Part shown: positions 17,575 to 24,864 of the stretch, piece by piece | Position numbering within the stretch: position 1 is the stretch's first letter | Layout of the letters: each line of letters begins with the position of its first letter | Assembly: GCA_965116665.1 (NCBI GenBank) | Contig: OZ220709.1 | Location: 372,001-436,000, forward strand | Direction: 5' to 3' | Length of the DNA: 64,000 bases | Source of the DNA: Aldehydirespirator sp965116665 | GTDB taxonomy: Bacteria > Actinomycetota > Acidimicrobiia > Acidimicrobiales > Aldehydirespiratoraceae | Position numbers and translations under genes: made by a program | The notes under the pieces: model-generated | The model's database searches: none | The model's input: the letters and a program-made list of their open reading frames with translations, nothing else | Told to the model about the DNA's origin: nothing

Positions 17575-19161
17575 CTACCCCGGCCCGGTTGAAGCCGAGT
17601 CGAGCGATGGCGGGCTCCAGAACGAGACATCGGCGACGCCGAGGTTCCTGACCCCGCCGATGCCATCGAGGCGCGCCACCGCGGTGGTGTCCAAGCCGAC
17701 GGAACTGGCGCCGAACACGATCGCGTCACTGTCCGGTGACCACAGGCGGGGCGTCTCGACGTACTGGTCGGCGAAGCGCAAGTAGTCGCGGACGAAGGCG
17801 ACGGTGGGGGTGAAGCGGGTGAGTTCCACCGCTTCCTGGCCGTCCCAGACGTGCCAGGCCAGAGTGGTGCTGTCCGGGTCCTGGGTCGCGGAGGCCGCGA
17901 TCAGCAGGCTGCGACCGTCGTGGCTCCATTCGAGCCAGAATCCGGTTCTGTCCAGCACCTCGGCGCGCTCGCCGGTGTCAAGGTTGATGATCCACACGGC
18001 GCCGCTCGACAGATCGGCCCCGGCCTGGCCGCCGGCTGCCTGTGCGGTGGAGGCCGCCTCCGAGCCGTCATCTGGATCGGTCGGGTCGACCGGATCGGTC
18101 ACCACAGAGAGCGCGGCCAAGCCGCCACCGGGGTGAACGGACATCAGGACCAGGCCCCCGGCCTCGCCGAGGTCGGTCAGCTCTCCGCTGTCCGCGCTGC
18201 GGCGCACGAGCCGCGGGCCGCTGAGGGCGAGGGTCTCACCCGGGACGGCTGCGTTCGTGCCCGGGTCCGATCCGGCCTCGGGTGGCTGCGCCAGATCCTC
18301 GACGTACAGGAAGTCGGCGGTGCCGGGCACCCAGGCGGGCGCTTGGAAGCCGAAGCCCACCGTCCCGAAGTCCGTGTGCTCCTGGGGCGAGTCGGGGTCC
18401 GTCATCAACCACAGGTGGGGCCCGGCGTGGACCAGGAGCCGATGGCCGCCCGGTTCCCAGGCCACGTAGATGCTGCTGCTCTCCAGCGAGAAGTCCGAGG
18501 CGAGCGCGCCGCTCACATCGAGAATGTCGAGCGATGTGCCGCCCGATTCGCCCGGCCCCAGGGCGGCCAGACGGGTGCCGTCGTGGTTCCAGGAGTAGAA
18601 GAAGTACCGGCGGGGGGCCGGGGACGTCGCGACCTCCCAGACGGACGTGTCCACTATCGCGACAACACTTGTGCCACTGTCCGGATCGACGACGGTTGCG
18701 GCCAGCCGGCGACCGTCGCGGGACCATGTAGGTTGGACGACGACCTGGCTTCCAGCCAGTTCGGCCACCTGCCTGCCGTCGGGCTGCAGGAACCGCAGTC
18801 CGGTAGGACCGGCGGCCGCGATCAGGCCGCGGCCGCCGACGGGCGCGATGCTGGGCCGGGCCGCTTCGGTGACTGGCTCGGGTGCCGCGGAACTGGTTGC
18901 TCCGGCGCCCGGCGCCAGGGAGGACTCCAAGTCGGCGTCGGCCGGGGCCGGGACAGAGGTCCGCTCCGGGGGGCTGGCGCACGATGCCAGGATGAGCAGG
19001 AGGCCGAGCGAATAGACGAGCGCGAGCGGCCTGCAAGAGAGGCTTGCGTGTCTCCCGACGGTGTGTCGCCCATGAAGGTGCGCGCCTAGGCGGGGCCGCC
19101 TCGCGGTGCAGAGTGGTGTCTCCCGCTCTTGTTCGCTGCGCTCACGGGCCGCTCGGGCCAC
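17575..19161 (-). CDS. Beta-propeller (TolB/WD40-like) lipoprotein of unknown function
   Basis: Up to 528 residues. A hydrophobic stretch LALVYSLGLLLILASC ends in a lipobox, so the mature protein is lipidated and exported. The mature part contains repeated blade-like motifs: PTWSRDGRRLAATV, YSWNHDGTRLAALG, VAWEPGGHRLLVHA, LEWSHDGRSLLIAA and PRLWSPDSDAIVFG, at least five blades of a TolB-like propeller. No enzyme motif was seen. The only in-frame start, GTG 19161, lies within dispersed repeat C, so about the first 25 residues are repeat-derived and the true start is doubtful. Confidence 0.75.
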   Translation of the reverse strand: MARAARERSEQERETPLCTARRPRLGAHLHGRHTVGRHASLSCRPLALVYSLGLLLILASCASPPERTSVPAPADADLESSLAPGAGATSSAAPEPVTEAARPSIAPVGGRGLIAAAGPTGLRFLQPDGRQVAELAGSQVVVQPTWSRDGRRLAATVVDPDSGTSVVAIVDTSVWEVATSPAPRRYFFYSWNHDGTRLAALGPGESGGTSLDILDVSGALASDFSLESSSIYVAWEPGGHRLLVHAGPHLWLMTDPDSPQEHTDFGTVGFGFQAPAWVPGTADFLYVEDLAQPPEAGSDPGTNAAVPGETLALSGPRLVRRSADSGELTDLGEAGGLVLMSVHPGGGLAALSVVTDPVDPTDPDDGSEAASTAQAAGGQAGADLSSGAVWIINLDTGERAEVLDRTGFWLEWSHDGRSLLIAASATQDPDSTTLAWHVWDGQEAVELTRFTPTVAFVRDYLRFADQYVETPRLWSPDSDAIVFGASSVGLDTTAVARLDGIGGVRNLGVADVSFWSPPSLDSASTGPG

Positions 19162-19168
19162 GGCCTCG
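19120..19168. repeat. Dispersed repeat C, copy at the 5' end of the lipoprotein gene
   Basis: 49 bp, CTCCCGCTCTTGTTCGCT and onward through GGGCCGCTCGGGCCACGG. It matches the reverse complement of the segment inside the 96-bp repeats at 40824-41111 at 48 of 49 positions. Related copies are at 22573-22596, 24826-24862 and 57759-57810. Confidence 0.8.
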
Positions 19169-19223
19169 TCCGTATGGACCGCATTCGCTCGGCTACTCGC
19201 TCGGCCTCTAACTGTTCAGCCTC

Positions 19224-19790
19224 CTAGAAGGGGCTCAGGCCCAGGCGGTTGCGAATCGACACCAGCTCGCCCAGGTGGTTGAAACCGTGGCCGACCGCGC
19301 TCCACTGCAGGAACCACGCGGTGGGCTTGCCCTCCCACATGGAGTAGAGCCAGTCGAATCGGTCAGCCGGGGTGCCGATGGCCTCCAGCGCGGCGGTCGT
19401 GTCGGGCTGCTGGTCCATCGGGGGCAGGCCGCGGTCCTCCAGCCAGGCCGCGGTGGACTCCATGACGTCCAGCGTGTAACCGCCGACGGCCTCTGGATCC
19501 AGCACATCCACCAGGTCCGCATCCTCTCCCTCGGCCAGACCCCGCCAGAGGTCCTCGTCGACGCCGAGGCGTCCGGTCCATCGCTCGACCACGGCGCCGG
19601 CGCCCCGCAGCACGCCGTTGACCGCCACGTCGTGGTGGCGGGCCAGGTGCCACAGCACGTAGACCGGCGCGATCCCGCCGCCGTCGGCGCGTTCGCTGCG
19701 CCGCTCCGGCGGGATCAGGCCGAGCACGCCGCCGTCGAGCTTGGCCCGCAGAGACCGCAGGTCTCCGATGATCCAGTCCCGCAGATCCAC
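19224..19790 (-). CDS. DinB-superfamily protein
   Basis: A 188-residue helical-bundle protein of the DinB/YfiT group. The metal-binding histidines typical of the fold are visible in VLWHLARHHD near residues 46-55 and in the C-terminal AVGHGFNHLGEL. Members include mycothiol-dependent transferases in actinobacteria, which would fit the organism, but the substrate cannot be told. The GTG start is supported by a TAGAGT box 7 nt upstream. Confidence 0.75.
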   Translation of the reverse strand: MDLRDWIIGDLRSLRAKLDGGVLGLIPPERRSERADGGGIAPVYVLWHLARHHDVAVNGVLRGAGAVVERWTGRLGVDEDLWRGLAEGEDADLVDVLDPEAVGGYTLDVMESTAAWLEDRGLPPMDQQPDTTAALEAIGTPADRFDWLYSMWEGKPTAWFLQWSAVGHGFNHLGELVSIRNRLGLSPF

Positions 19791-19797
19791 GCCAGGA

Positions 19798-19803
19798 ACT
19801 CTA
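19798..19803 (-). promoter_or_regulatory. -10 box of a leaderless promoter for the DinB-like gene
   Basis: TAGAGT on the minus strand, 7 nt before the GTG at 19790. Confidence 0.45.
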
Positions 19804-19844
19804 GATCTCTTCCGGCGGCGAGGCCGCTACCCGGCCTGTGGGTG

Positions 19845-20330
19845 TCACTGGACCCGCTGTGTGCTGCGCCCTGTGGACGGCGTCCATGACTCGATGAGCA
19901 GGCTGTGTTCTGACACTCGCACCAGGACGACCCTGGTGATCAGGGCCACGTACAGCACCATGATCGACGGATCGTCGATCGGAAAGCGGTGTCCTGCCAC
20001 GAACTCGTCCTGCTGGGCTGTGTCCGCCGGCTGAGCTATGCCGTCGATGCGAGCGTCGCCGTCCGCGAGGTTCTCGGCGTCGGGGGCGCTGTGGAGCGAG
20101 AAGCGGGGATCGCGGCCGAGATCGACGGCCTTGCGCGATCCGGGTGTCATGGCCAGCCACAAGTGGCCGGACCTGATGGGCGCCTCCATGCCTGACGTTC
20201 GGGGCGAGCCGTCCGCCTTGAGCGTCGCCATGACCGAGTGGCGGTGGCTCTCCAGCCGCGCCATGACGAGCCGGGCCAGCGCCTCGTCGGCCTGCTCGAA
20301 CCCGGCCCAGGTCACTGCGTCCTCGGCCAT
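19845..20330 (-). CDS. Pyridoxamine 5'-phosphate oxidase-like flavin-binding protein
   Basis: A 161-residue split-barrel protein of the PPOX/FDOR class. The segment HRHSVMATLKADGSPRTSG followed by LWLAMTPGSRKAVDL and a DPRFSLHS strand is the usual cofactor-binding face. Related actinobacterial proteins use FMN or F420. The ATG at 20330 is supported by a TAGATT box 7 nt upstream and by a very short (43-bp) divergent spacer to the next gene. Confidence 0.8.
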   Translation of the reverse strand: MAEDAVTWAGFEQADEALARLVMARLESHRHSVMATLKADGSPRTSGMEAPIRSGHLWLAMTPGSRKAVDLGRDPRFSLHSAPDAENLADGDARIDGIAQPADTAQQDEFVAGHRFPIDDPSIMVLYVALITRVVLVRVSEHSLLIESWTPSTGRSTQRVQ

Positions 20331-20337
20331 CGTCAAG

Positions 20338-20343
20338 AATCTA
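20338..20343 (-). promoter_or_regulatory. -10 box of a leaderless promoter for the PPOX-like gene
   Basis: TAGATT on the minus strand, 7 nt before the ATG at 20330; one of two divergent promoters packed into 43 bp. Confidence 0.5.
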
Positions 20344-20361
20344 CGCCATTGGTGGTAGGGG

Positions 20362-20367
20362 TACGCT
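20362..20367 (+). promoter_or_regulatory. -10 box of a leaderless promoter for the flavodoxin-fold oxidoreductase
   Basis: TACGCT followed by 6 nt and the GTG at 20374. Its -35 region would overlap the divergent PPOX promoter, so the two genes probably interfere or share control. Confidence 0.5.
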
Positions 20368-20373
20368 CGGGCC

Positions 20374-20886
20374 GTGCGCTTCGTGGTGCTGCACGCCCAC
20401 CCGCAACAGGAGTGCCTCAACGCGGCTCTCCGCGACCGGGTGGTGGAGACGCTTGAGCGAGCCGGTCACGATGTCGACCTGGTGCGGCTGACACAGGGAG
20501 AGTGGATCGACGGCGTCAGCGTGTCGGGTGCCGAGGGCCTCGTGCTCGTCTACCCGACCTGGTGGGGCGGTCTGCCCGCGCCGATGCTCTCGTGGGTGCA
20601 GCGCGAGCTCGCGGCCTGGCTCGACGGGTCCGCCGATCCGGCGACCTCGCCCCTGCGCACCGTCAAGCATCTCCTGGCCGTGACCACCCACGGATCCCCG
20701 AGCCGGGTGAACTGGCTCCAGGGCGAGCCGGGGCGCCATCTGCTGCGGCGCTCGGTGGCTCGTCTGTGCGCTCCCGGGACGCGGCTGCGCTGGGTTGCTC
20801 TGTACGGCGTGGACCAGCGCACCCCGGCTGAGATCTCGGCCTTTGTCGACCGCGCCGGCTCCGAACTGGCCGCGGTCAGCGCATGA
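20374..20886 (+). CDS. NAD(P)H-dependent oxidoreductase, flavodoxin-like fold
   Basis: A 170-residue protein of the KefF/MdaB/NQO type. It begins FVVLHAHPQQECLNAAL, the FMN phosphate loop of this family, and has YPTWWGGLPAPMLSWVQREL, the typical W-W-G/PA-LK stretch contacting the flavin. It likely reduces quinones or nitro compounds. The GTG start fits a TACGCT box 6 nt upstream. Confidence 0.85.
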   Translation: MRFVVLHAHPQQECLNAALRDRVVETLERAGHDVDLVRLTQGEWIDGVSVSGAEGLVLVYPTWWGGLPAPMLSWVQRELAAWLDGSADPATSPLRTVKHLLAVTTHGSPSRVNWLQGEPGRHLLRRSVARLCAPGTRLRWVALYGVDQRTPAEISAFVDRAGSELAAVSA

Positions 20887-20921
20887 TCGGGGGCTGCTTG
20901 CGCTAGCAGCGGGCGATGCTG

Positions 20922-21308
20922 TCAGCGGGCGGCCACCACTGCGATCTCGACCTTCCAGGCGGGTTGGGCCAGCTCGGGCACCACCACCAGCGTCGAGGCG
21001 GCCAGATGACCGCTGAGGAACTGGTCGCGCTCGGCCATCACCGCGCCGAGGTTCTGGCCCGGAACGACATAGGTCGTCACCGAGACGATGTCACTGCCGG
21101 ACATGCCAGCCTCCGACAGCATGGCTGCGATGTTCTGCCAAACCGTCCGGGCCTGCTCGCCGATGTCGCCGGGGACGGACCCGTCGGCGCGGGTGGGCAC
21201 CACGCCCGAGGTATGCAGCCACTGCTGGGCGCCGGTCGTGGCGACGGCGTGGGCGTAAAGGGCCGCCGGCGGGGCGATGCCGGCTGGGCTGATCACTCTC
21301 GAAGTCAT
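20922..21308 (-). CDS. ridA: RidA family protein (enamine/imine deaminase-like)
   Basis: A 128-residue Rid protein. It shows the trimer-forming core WLHTSGVVPTRADGSV, GDIGEQARTVWQNIAAML and the strand VSVTTYVV. The usual catalytic Arg of RidA (R-xx-V region near residue 105) is not obvious in LVVVPELAQPAWKVEIAVVA, where Ala/Trp occupy the R-x-x-V position, so it may belong to a Rid subfamily without imine deaminase activity. The start is supported by a TACCAT box 7 nt upstream. An inverted-repeat arm lies about 35 bp upstream of that box. Confidence 0.8.
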   Translation of the reverse strand: MTSRVISPAGIAPPAALYAHAVATTGAQQWLHTSGVVPTRADGSVPGDIGEQARTVWQNIAAMLSEAGMSGSDIVSVTTYVVPGQNLGAVMAERDQFLSGHLAASTLVVVPELAQPAWKVEIAVVAAR

Positions 21309-21315
21309 CGCGGCG

Positions 21316-21321
21316 ATGGTA
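21316..21321 (-). promoter_or_regulatory. -10 box of a leaderless promoter for the RidA-like gene
   Basis: TACCAT on the minus strand, 7 nt before the ATG at 21308. Confidence 0.5.
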
Positions 21322-21343
21322 CCCGCGGTACCCGGTGCGAGGG

Positions 21344-21375
21344 AGGTGCCGATCTGTGTGCCACAAACCTGGTCT
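21344..21375 (-). repeat. 31/32-bp inverted repeat, arm 1
   Basis: On the minus strand it begins AGACCAGGTTTGTGGCACAC and continues to TCGGCACCT. The plus strand at 22614-22644 has the same sequence with three mismatches and one single-base gap. The two arms bracket only the LLM oxidoreductase gene. This arm is also positioned in the upstream region of the RidA-like gene, so an operator role is possible too. Confidence 0.75.
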
Positions 21376-21436
21376 AGTCACGCGAGAGCGCGATCAAATC
21401 GTGGCGGATCGTGGCGCCGCCGAGGCGCGCAGACGG

Positions 21437-22462
21437 TCAGGGGGACCAGTGGGCGAAGGCGTCGATCACCGGCTCCATGTTGTCCATAAGCGGGTAGAGC
21501 ACGGGGCAGGTGACGCCCGCGTCGATGAACTCGGCCACCTTGTCGCGGCATTCCGAGGCGGAGCCGACGGCCATGATGCCGCGCACCAGGTCGTCACCGA
21601 TGAGCGGGGCTGCCTTGTAGTAGTCGGCCTCGGTGGCCGGCCAGCCAACCACCTCCTTGACCCGGTCGATGAGCTCGGGGTCGGCCCCGGATGCGGCCAT
21701 GATGTGGGGCTCGGTGCCGAGGTAGTACGCCACCAGCGACTTGCCGGTCAGCAGGGCCAGATCAGGGTCGTCCTCGGACAGCGAGCAGATCAGCAGCTCC
21801 GGCCGGTCGATGTCGTCGATGGTGCGCCCTGATCTGGCGGCCCCGGCTGAGACCCGGGCGATGGCGTCGCGGATGTAGTCGACCGGCACCACGTAGTTGA
21901 GCATGGCCCCGTCGGCGATCTCGCCGGTCAGCTCCAGCATCTTCGGACCGGTCGCCCCGACGTAGATGGGGATGTCGCGGGGCGAGGTGTCGCCGTAGGC
22001 CACGTCGAGGCTGACCCGGTCGAGATGGACGAACTCGCCCTCGTAGGTGACCTCCTCCATGGTGAACAGGGCCCTGATCGCCTCGACGTTCTCGCGCATG
22101 GCGGTGAGCGGCTTGCGCCGGCCGGCCCCGACCCGTCCGGCGATCGGCTCCCACCAGGCGCCGAGTCCCAGCATCACCCGGCTGCCGCCGTCGGGCGCCG
22201 GTCCGGCGAGCTCGTGCATGGTGCTCCATGTGGCCGCGATCACCGCCGGGTTGCGGGTATAGATGGGCAGCACCCCGCTGGCGATGCGAAGCCGCTCAGT
22301 CGACGCCAGCAGAGCGCTCATCAGCACCACGCAGTCACGGGCCAGCCGGGTGTCGCCCTGCCAGATCTCGCTGAAGCCCCGCTCCTCGGCGTACCGGGCC
22401 ATCTCGATCTCGTAGCCGATGGGGTGCTTGTCCTGGAAGTACAGAGCCATGCGCTGTGCCAT
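21437..22462 (-). CDS. LLM class (F420-dependent type) oxidoreductase
   Basis: A 341-residue luciferase-like TIM barrel. Typical segments: ARYAEERGFSEIWQGDTRL, LRIASGVLPIYTRNPAVIAA, VMLGLGAWWEPIAGRVG and IYVGATGPKMLELTGEIADG. Members use F420 or FMN to reduce or oxidise small molecules; the cofactor is inferred from the actinobacterial setting. ATG 22462 is chosen because the first strand (RMALYFQDKHPIGYE) starts right there; further upstream is non-conserved. It is bracketed by 31-bp inverted repeats (21344-21375 and 22614-22644), as if it were a mobile or duplicated cassette. Confidence 0.88.
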   Translation of the reverse strand: MAQRMALYFQDKHPIGYEIEMARYAEERGFSEIWQGDTRLARDCVVLMSALLASTERLRIASGVLPIYTRNPAVIAATWSTMHELAGPAPDGGSRVMLGLGAWWEPIAGRVGAGRRKPLTAMRENVEAIRALFTMEEVTYEGEFVHLDRVSLDVAYGDTSPRDIPIYVGATGPKMLELTGEIADGAMLNYVVPVDYIRDAIARVSAGAARSGRTIDDIDRPELLICSLSEDDPDLALLTGKSLVAYYLGTEPHIMAASGADPELIDRVKEVVGWPATEADYYKAAPLIGDDLVRGIMAVGSASECRDKVAEFIDAGVTCPVLYPLMDNMEPVIDAFAHWSP

Positions 22463-22572
22463 GGCGCAGAGTGTGTCACGGCTCCGGCAGGCCGCCACAA
22501 CGCGGCCACCCGATCCTGCCCCGCGCCTCCCGGAGGCCGGGCCGGTAGGCGGGCAGGTCCGGCACACGAGGA

Positions 22573-22596
22573 GCGAGGCCGTGGCCCGGGCGGCCC
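22573..22596. repeat. Dispersed repeat C, partial copy
   Basis: GCGAGGCCGTGGCCCGGGCG and three more bases differ at one position from the segment inside the 96-bp repeats at 40824-41111. Found in the spacer upstream of the LLM gene. Confidence 0.5.
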
Positions 22597-22613
22597 TCAG
22601 GTCGCGGCGAACA

Positions 22614-22644
22614 AGACCAGGTTTGTGCACACACGTCGGCGCCT
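22614..22644 (+). repeat. 31-bp inverted repeat, arm 2
   Basis: Begins AGACCAGGTTTGTGCACACA, then CGTCGGCGCCT. It matches arm 1 (21344-21375, opposite strand) with three mismatches and one gap. It contains the 8-bp palindrome TGTGCACA. It lies about 65-95 bp upstream of the amidohydrolase start. Confidence 0.75.
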
Positions 22645-22672
22645 AGTCTGTGTGCGGTCTTGCGGCCTGGAC

Positions 22673-22689
22673 CCGGGTTTGTGCACACC
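22673..22689 (+). promoter_or_regulatory. Third GGTTTGTGCACAC motif, candidate operator
   Basis: GGGTTTGTGCACACC, a direct repeat of the core of inverted-repeat arm 2, 56 bp further downstream and 20 bp ahead of the amidohydrolase ATG. The TGTGCACA centre is a perfect palindrome, as expected for a dimeric repressor site overlapping the promoter. No regulator gene is adjacent. Confidence 0.4.
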
Positions 22690-22708
22690 GTTGCGCGATG
22701 CTCTAGAG

Positions 22709-24085
22709 ATGGCCGAGTTGCTGATCCACGGTGGTGCGGTGGTCACCGTGGATGACGCCGGCACGATCCATGACCCGGGCTGGGTTCTTGTGGAGGCCAA
22801 CCGGGTGGCCGAGGTCGGGACGGGAGAGCCGCCGCCCGCCCGCCGGCGGCAGGCGTCAGAGATCATCGATGCCTCCGGGTGTGCGGTCATGCCGGGCATG
22901 ACCAATGCCCATACCCATCTCTTCCAAGCGTTCTTCCGGGGCCTGGCCGACGACAAGGCCCTGCTCGACTGGCTGCGCGACTGCATCTGGCCCGCCGCGG
23001 TCCACCTCGACGCCGACATTGCCCGCGCCGCCGCCCTGGCCGGTCTGGTCGAGAACCTGCGAGGCGGGGCCACCACGGTCATCGACCACCAGTACATCCA
23101 CACCGACGGGGGCATCAACGACGCGGTGTGCCGGGCGGCCGACGAACTCGGGGTGCGCTTCCTGCTGGCCCACGGCTGGGCCGACCGCAACTACCACCTC
23201 GCGCTGGAGCAGACCGCGGAGCAGGCCGTCGCCCGGGCCGACGCCGCCCGCCACCGCTGGGACGGTCACGACGGCGACCGCATCCGGGTGGAGCTGGCGC
23301 CGCTGATCCCCTGGGGATGCTCCGACGACGCCATGCGCACCACCGTGGCCGCGGCCCGCGGCTGGGGCCGCGGCACCCACATCCACTGCGCTGAGACCGC
23401 GATCGAGGTGGACATGAGCCTCGACGAGCGGGGGATGCGCCACGTGACTTGGCTCGACTCTCTGGGCGTCCTCGGCCCGGACGTGCAGCTAGCCCACAGC
23501 GTCTGGCTCGACGACGGCGAACTCGACCTGATCGCCGCGACCGGATCGGTGGTGGTGCACTGCCCGGTGTCGAACATGTACCTGGCCTCGGGGGTGGCCC
23601 GGGTACCCGAGATGCGAGCCCGCGGCATCACAGTGGCGCTGGCCAGTGACGGCCCCGGCAGCAACAACCGTCAGGACATGTTCGAGGTTCTCAAGGCAAC
23701 GGTGCTGCTCCAGAAGGTGCACCACCTGGACCCGCTTCTCCTGCAGCCTGCCGACGTGCTGCAGATGGCCTGCCGGGGCGGGGCCGCCGCCTTCGGCATG
23801 CCGGGCTCGTTCGGCATGGTGGCCGAGGGCCAGCGGGCCGACCTGCTGGTCGTGGACCTGGGCTCGCCGTTCGTGGCGCCGGTGCACCGGGTTCCCAGCG
23901 CCCTCGTCTACAACGCCACCCCTCGCGACGTGAGGGACGTGGTCGTGGACGGCCGGGCCGTGATAAGGGACGGACAGCTCGTCGTGGCCGACGAGCGCCG
24001 CATCATGGCCGAGGCCAACGACGCCGCCCGCCGCCTCTTCAACCGCGCCGGCATAGCTTCCCGGGTGACTGGAGTCGGGGGTTAG
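22709..24085 (+). CDS. Amidohydrolase of the AtzA/TrzN/8-oxoguanine deaminase group
   Basis: A 458-residue metal-dependent hydrolase. Metal ligands are visible: TNAHTHLFQ (HxH) near residue 68, HIHCAE around 228, HSVWLDD near 265 and the late Asp in ALASDGPGSNN at about 315. The spacing and the NAHTH/HCAE/LASDG patterns are those of deaminases and hydrolases of purines, guanine analogues and triazines. ATG 22709 is the first start after the motif-bearing upstream region. The gene converges on the N-formylglutamate amidohydrolase gene with a 4-bp overlap of stop codons. The substrate is likely an aminated N-heterocycle. Confidence 0.88.
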   Translation: MAELLIHGGAVVTVDDAGTIHDPGWVLVEANRVAEVGTGEPPPARRRQASEIIDASGCAVMPGMTNAHTHLFQAFFRGLADDKALLDWLRDCIWPAAVHLDADIARAAALAGLVENLRGGATTVIDHQYIHTDGGINDAVCRAADELGVRFLLAHGWADRNYHLALEQTAEQAVARADAARHRWDGHDGDRIRVELAPLIPWGCSDDAMRTTVAAARGWGRGTHIHCAETAIEVDMSLDERGMRHVTWLDSLGVLGPDVQLAHSVWLDDGELDLIAATGSVVVHCPVSNMYLASGVARVPEMRARGITVALASDGPGSNNRQDMFEVLKATVLLQKVHHLDPLLLQPADVLQMACRGGAAAFGMPGSFGMVAEGQRADLLVVDLGSPFVAPVHRVPSALVYNATPRDVRDVVVDGRAVIRDGQLVVADERRIMAEANDAARRLFNRAGIASRVTGVGG

Positions 24086-24774
24086 GCGTGGCGGTCGGCC
24101 CAGTGCCGGAGGGCGGCTAGAACCATTCGGCGCTTGGCGTCGTAGGGCAGGTAGTTCGCTCGGGACAGCTCGATCTGGACCCAGGGCATCTCGGATGAGT
24201 GGGAGCGACAGATGTAGCCGCCCCGGAAGGGGTCGTTGACCCTCACCGGTCCGTCGAGCTGCTGCTGGAAGCCCTCCCGCAGAGTCTCGACCCACTCCTG
24301 CGGGCAGGTGCCGTCGGCGTTGCTCACGCACACCCAGGGGCGCTCTCGGCCAGGATCCGGCCCGACCGGGGGGCCCACTGCGGCCATGGTGTGGCAGTCC
24401 ACCGCCAGCGGCCAGCGACCCGCGGCGCCCAACTCGGTGAGCCGGGCATGGTAGGGGTCGTAGTACGCACCCAGGAGGCCCTCGACTTCGGCCTCTGCCA
24501 GTGGGCGGTTCCAGACGGCCACCCTGTAGGAGGTATGGGTCTTGACGGCGCCGTCGAGCCGGCGGTCGTCCCTCGGCCGGTTCACGTCGACCACGGCCCG
24601 GGCGATGCCGGTGGTCACGAACGCCCCGGCCTCCTCGGCGAGCGAGTAGATCTCACCGGCGCCCCCGTCGGAGTCGGCCTCGATCTCTGCCGGTGAGAGC
24701 GCGCAAGCAGGCGCGACCTCGTCAGGGACCCGCAGCCCGGCGTGAGGGACCGAGATGACGACGGGCAGCCTCAC
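24082..24774 (-). CDS. N-formylglutamate amidohydrolase family protein
   Basis: A 230-residue protein of the FGase (HutG-type) family. The N-terminal VISVPHAGLRVPDE, the D-NRP-DDR segment (VVDVNRPRDDR), LAVDCHTMAAVGP with metal-binding Asp and His, and the C-terminal NDPFRGGYICR plus VQIELSRANYL are family signatures. The enzyme releases formate from N-formyl-glutamate or related formyl/acyl amino acids. No other histidine-utilisation genes are nearby, so a different substrate is possible. The start is a GTG; no good ribosome binding site is seen. Confidence 0.85.
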   Translation of the reverse strand: MRLPVVISVPHAGLRVPDEVAPACALSPAEIEADSDGGAGEIYSLAEEAGAFVTTGIARAVVDVNRPRDDRRLDGAVKTHTSYRVAVWNRPLAEAEVEGLLGAYYDPYHARLTELGAAGRWPLAVDCHTMAAVGPPVGPDPGRERPWVCVSNADGTCPQEWVETLREGFQQQLDGPVRVNDPFRGGYICRSHSSEMPWVQIELSRANYLPYDAKRRMVLAALRHWADRHA

Positions 24775-24825
24775 CTGGAGGGAACTCGGGCAGGCGGCGA
24801 CCCGCCGGGCCGTAGCGTTGTCATT

Positions 24826-24862
24826 CCCGCTCCCGTTCGCTTCGCGCCCGGGCCGCGGCCCC
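24826..24862. repeat. Dispersed repeat C, diverged copy
   Basis: CCCGCTCCCGTTCGCTTCGC and the following GGGCCGC-rich stretch resemble the repeat at 19120-19168 and 40824-41111. It fills most of the 90-bp spacer between the formylglutamate amidohydrolase start and the gamma-glutamyltransferase stop. Confidence 0.4.
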
Positions 24863-24864
24863 GC

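Noticed and set aside
21437..22462. Insertion sequence between the 31-bp inverted repeats
   Set aside because: No transposase is encoded between the arms, and no target-site duplication was found next to them; kept only as a possible passive cassette or operator pair.
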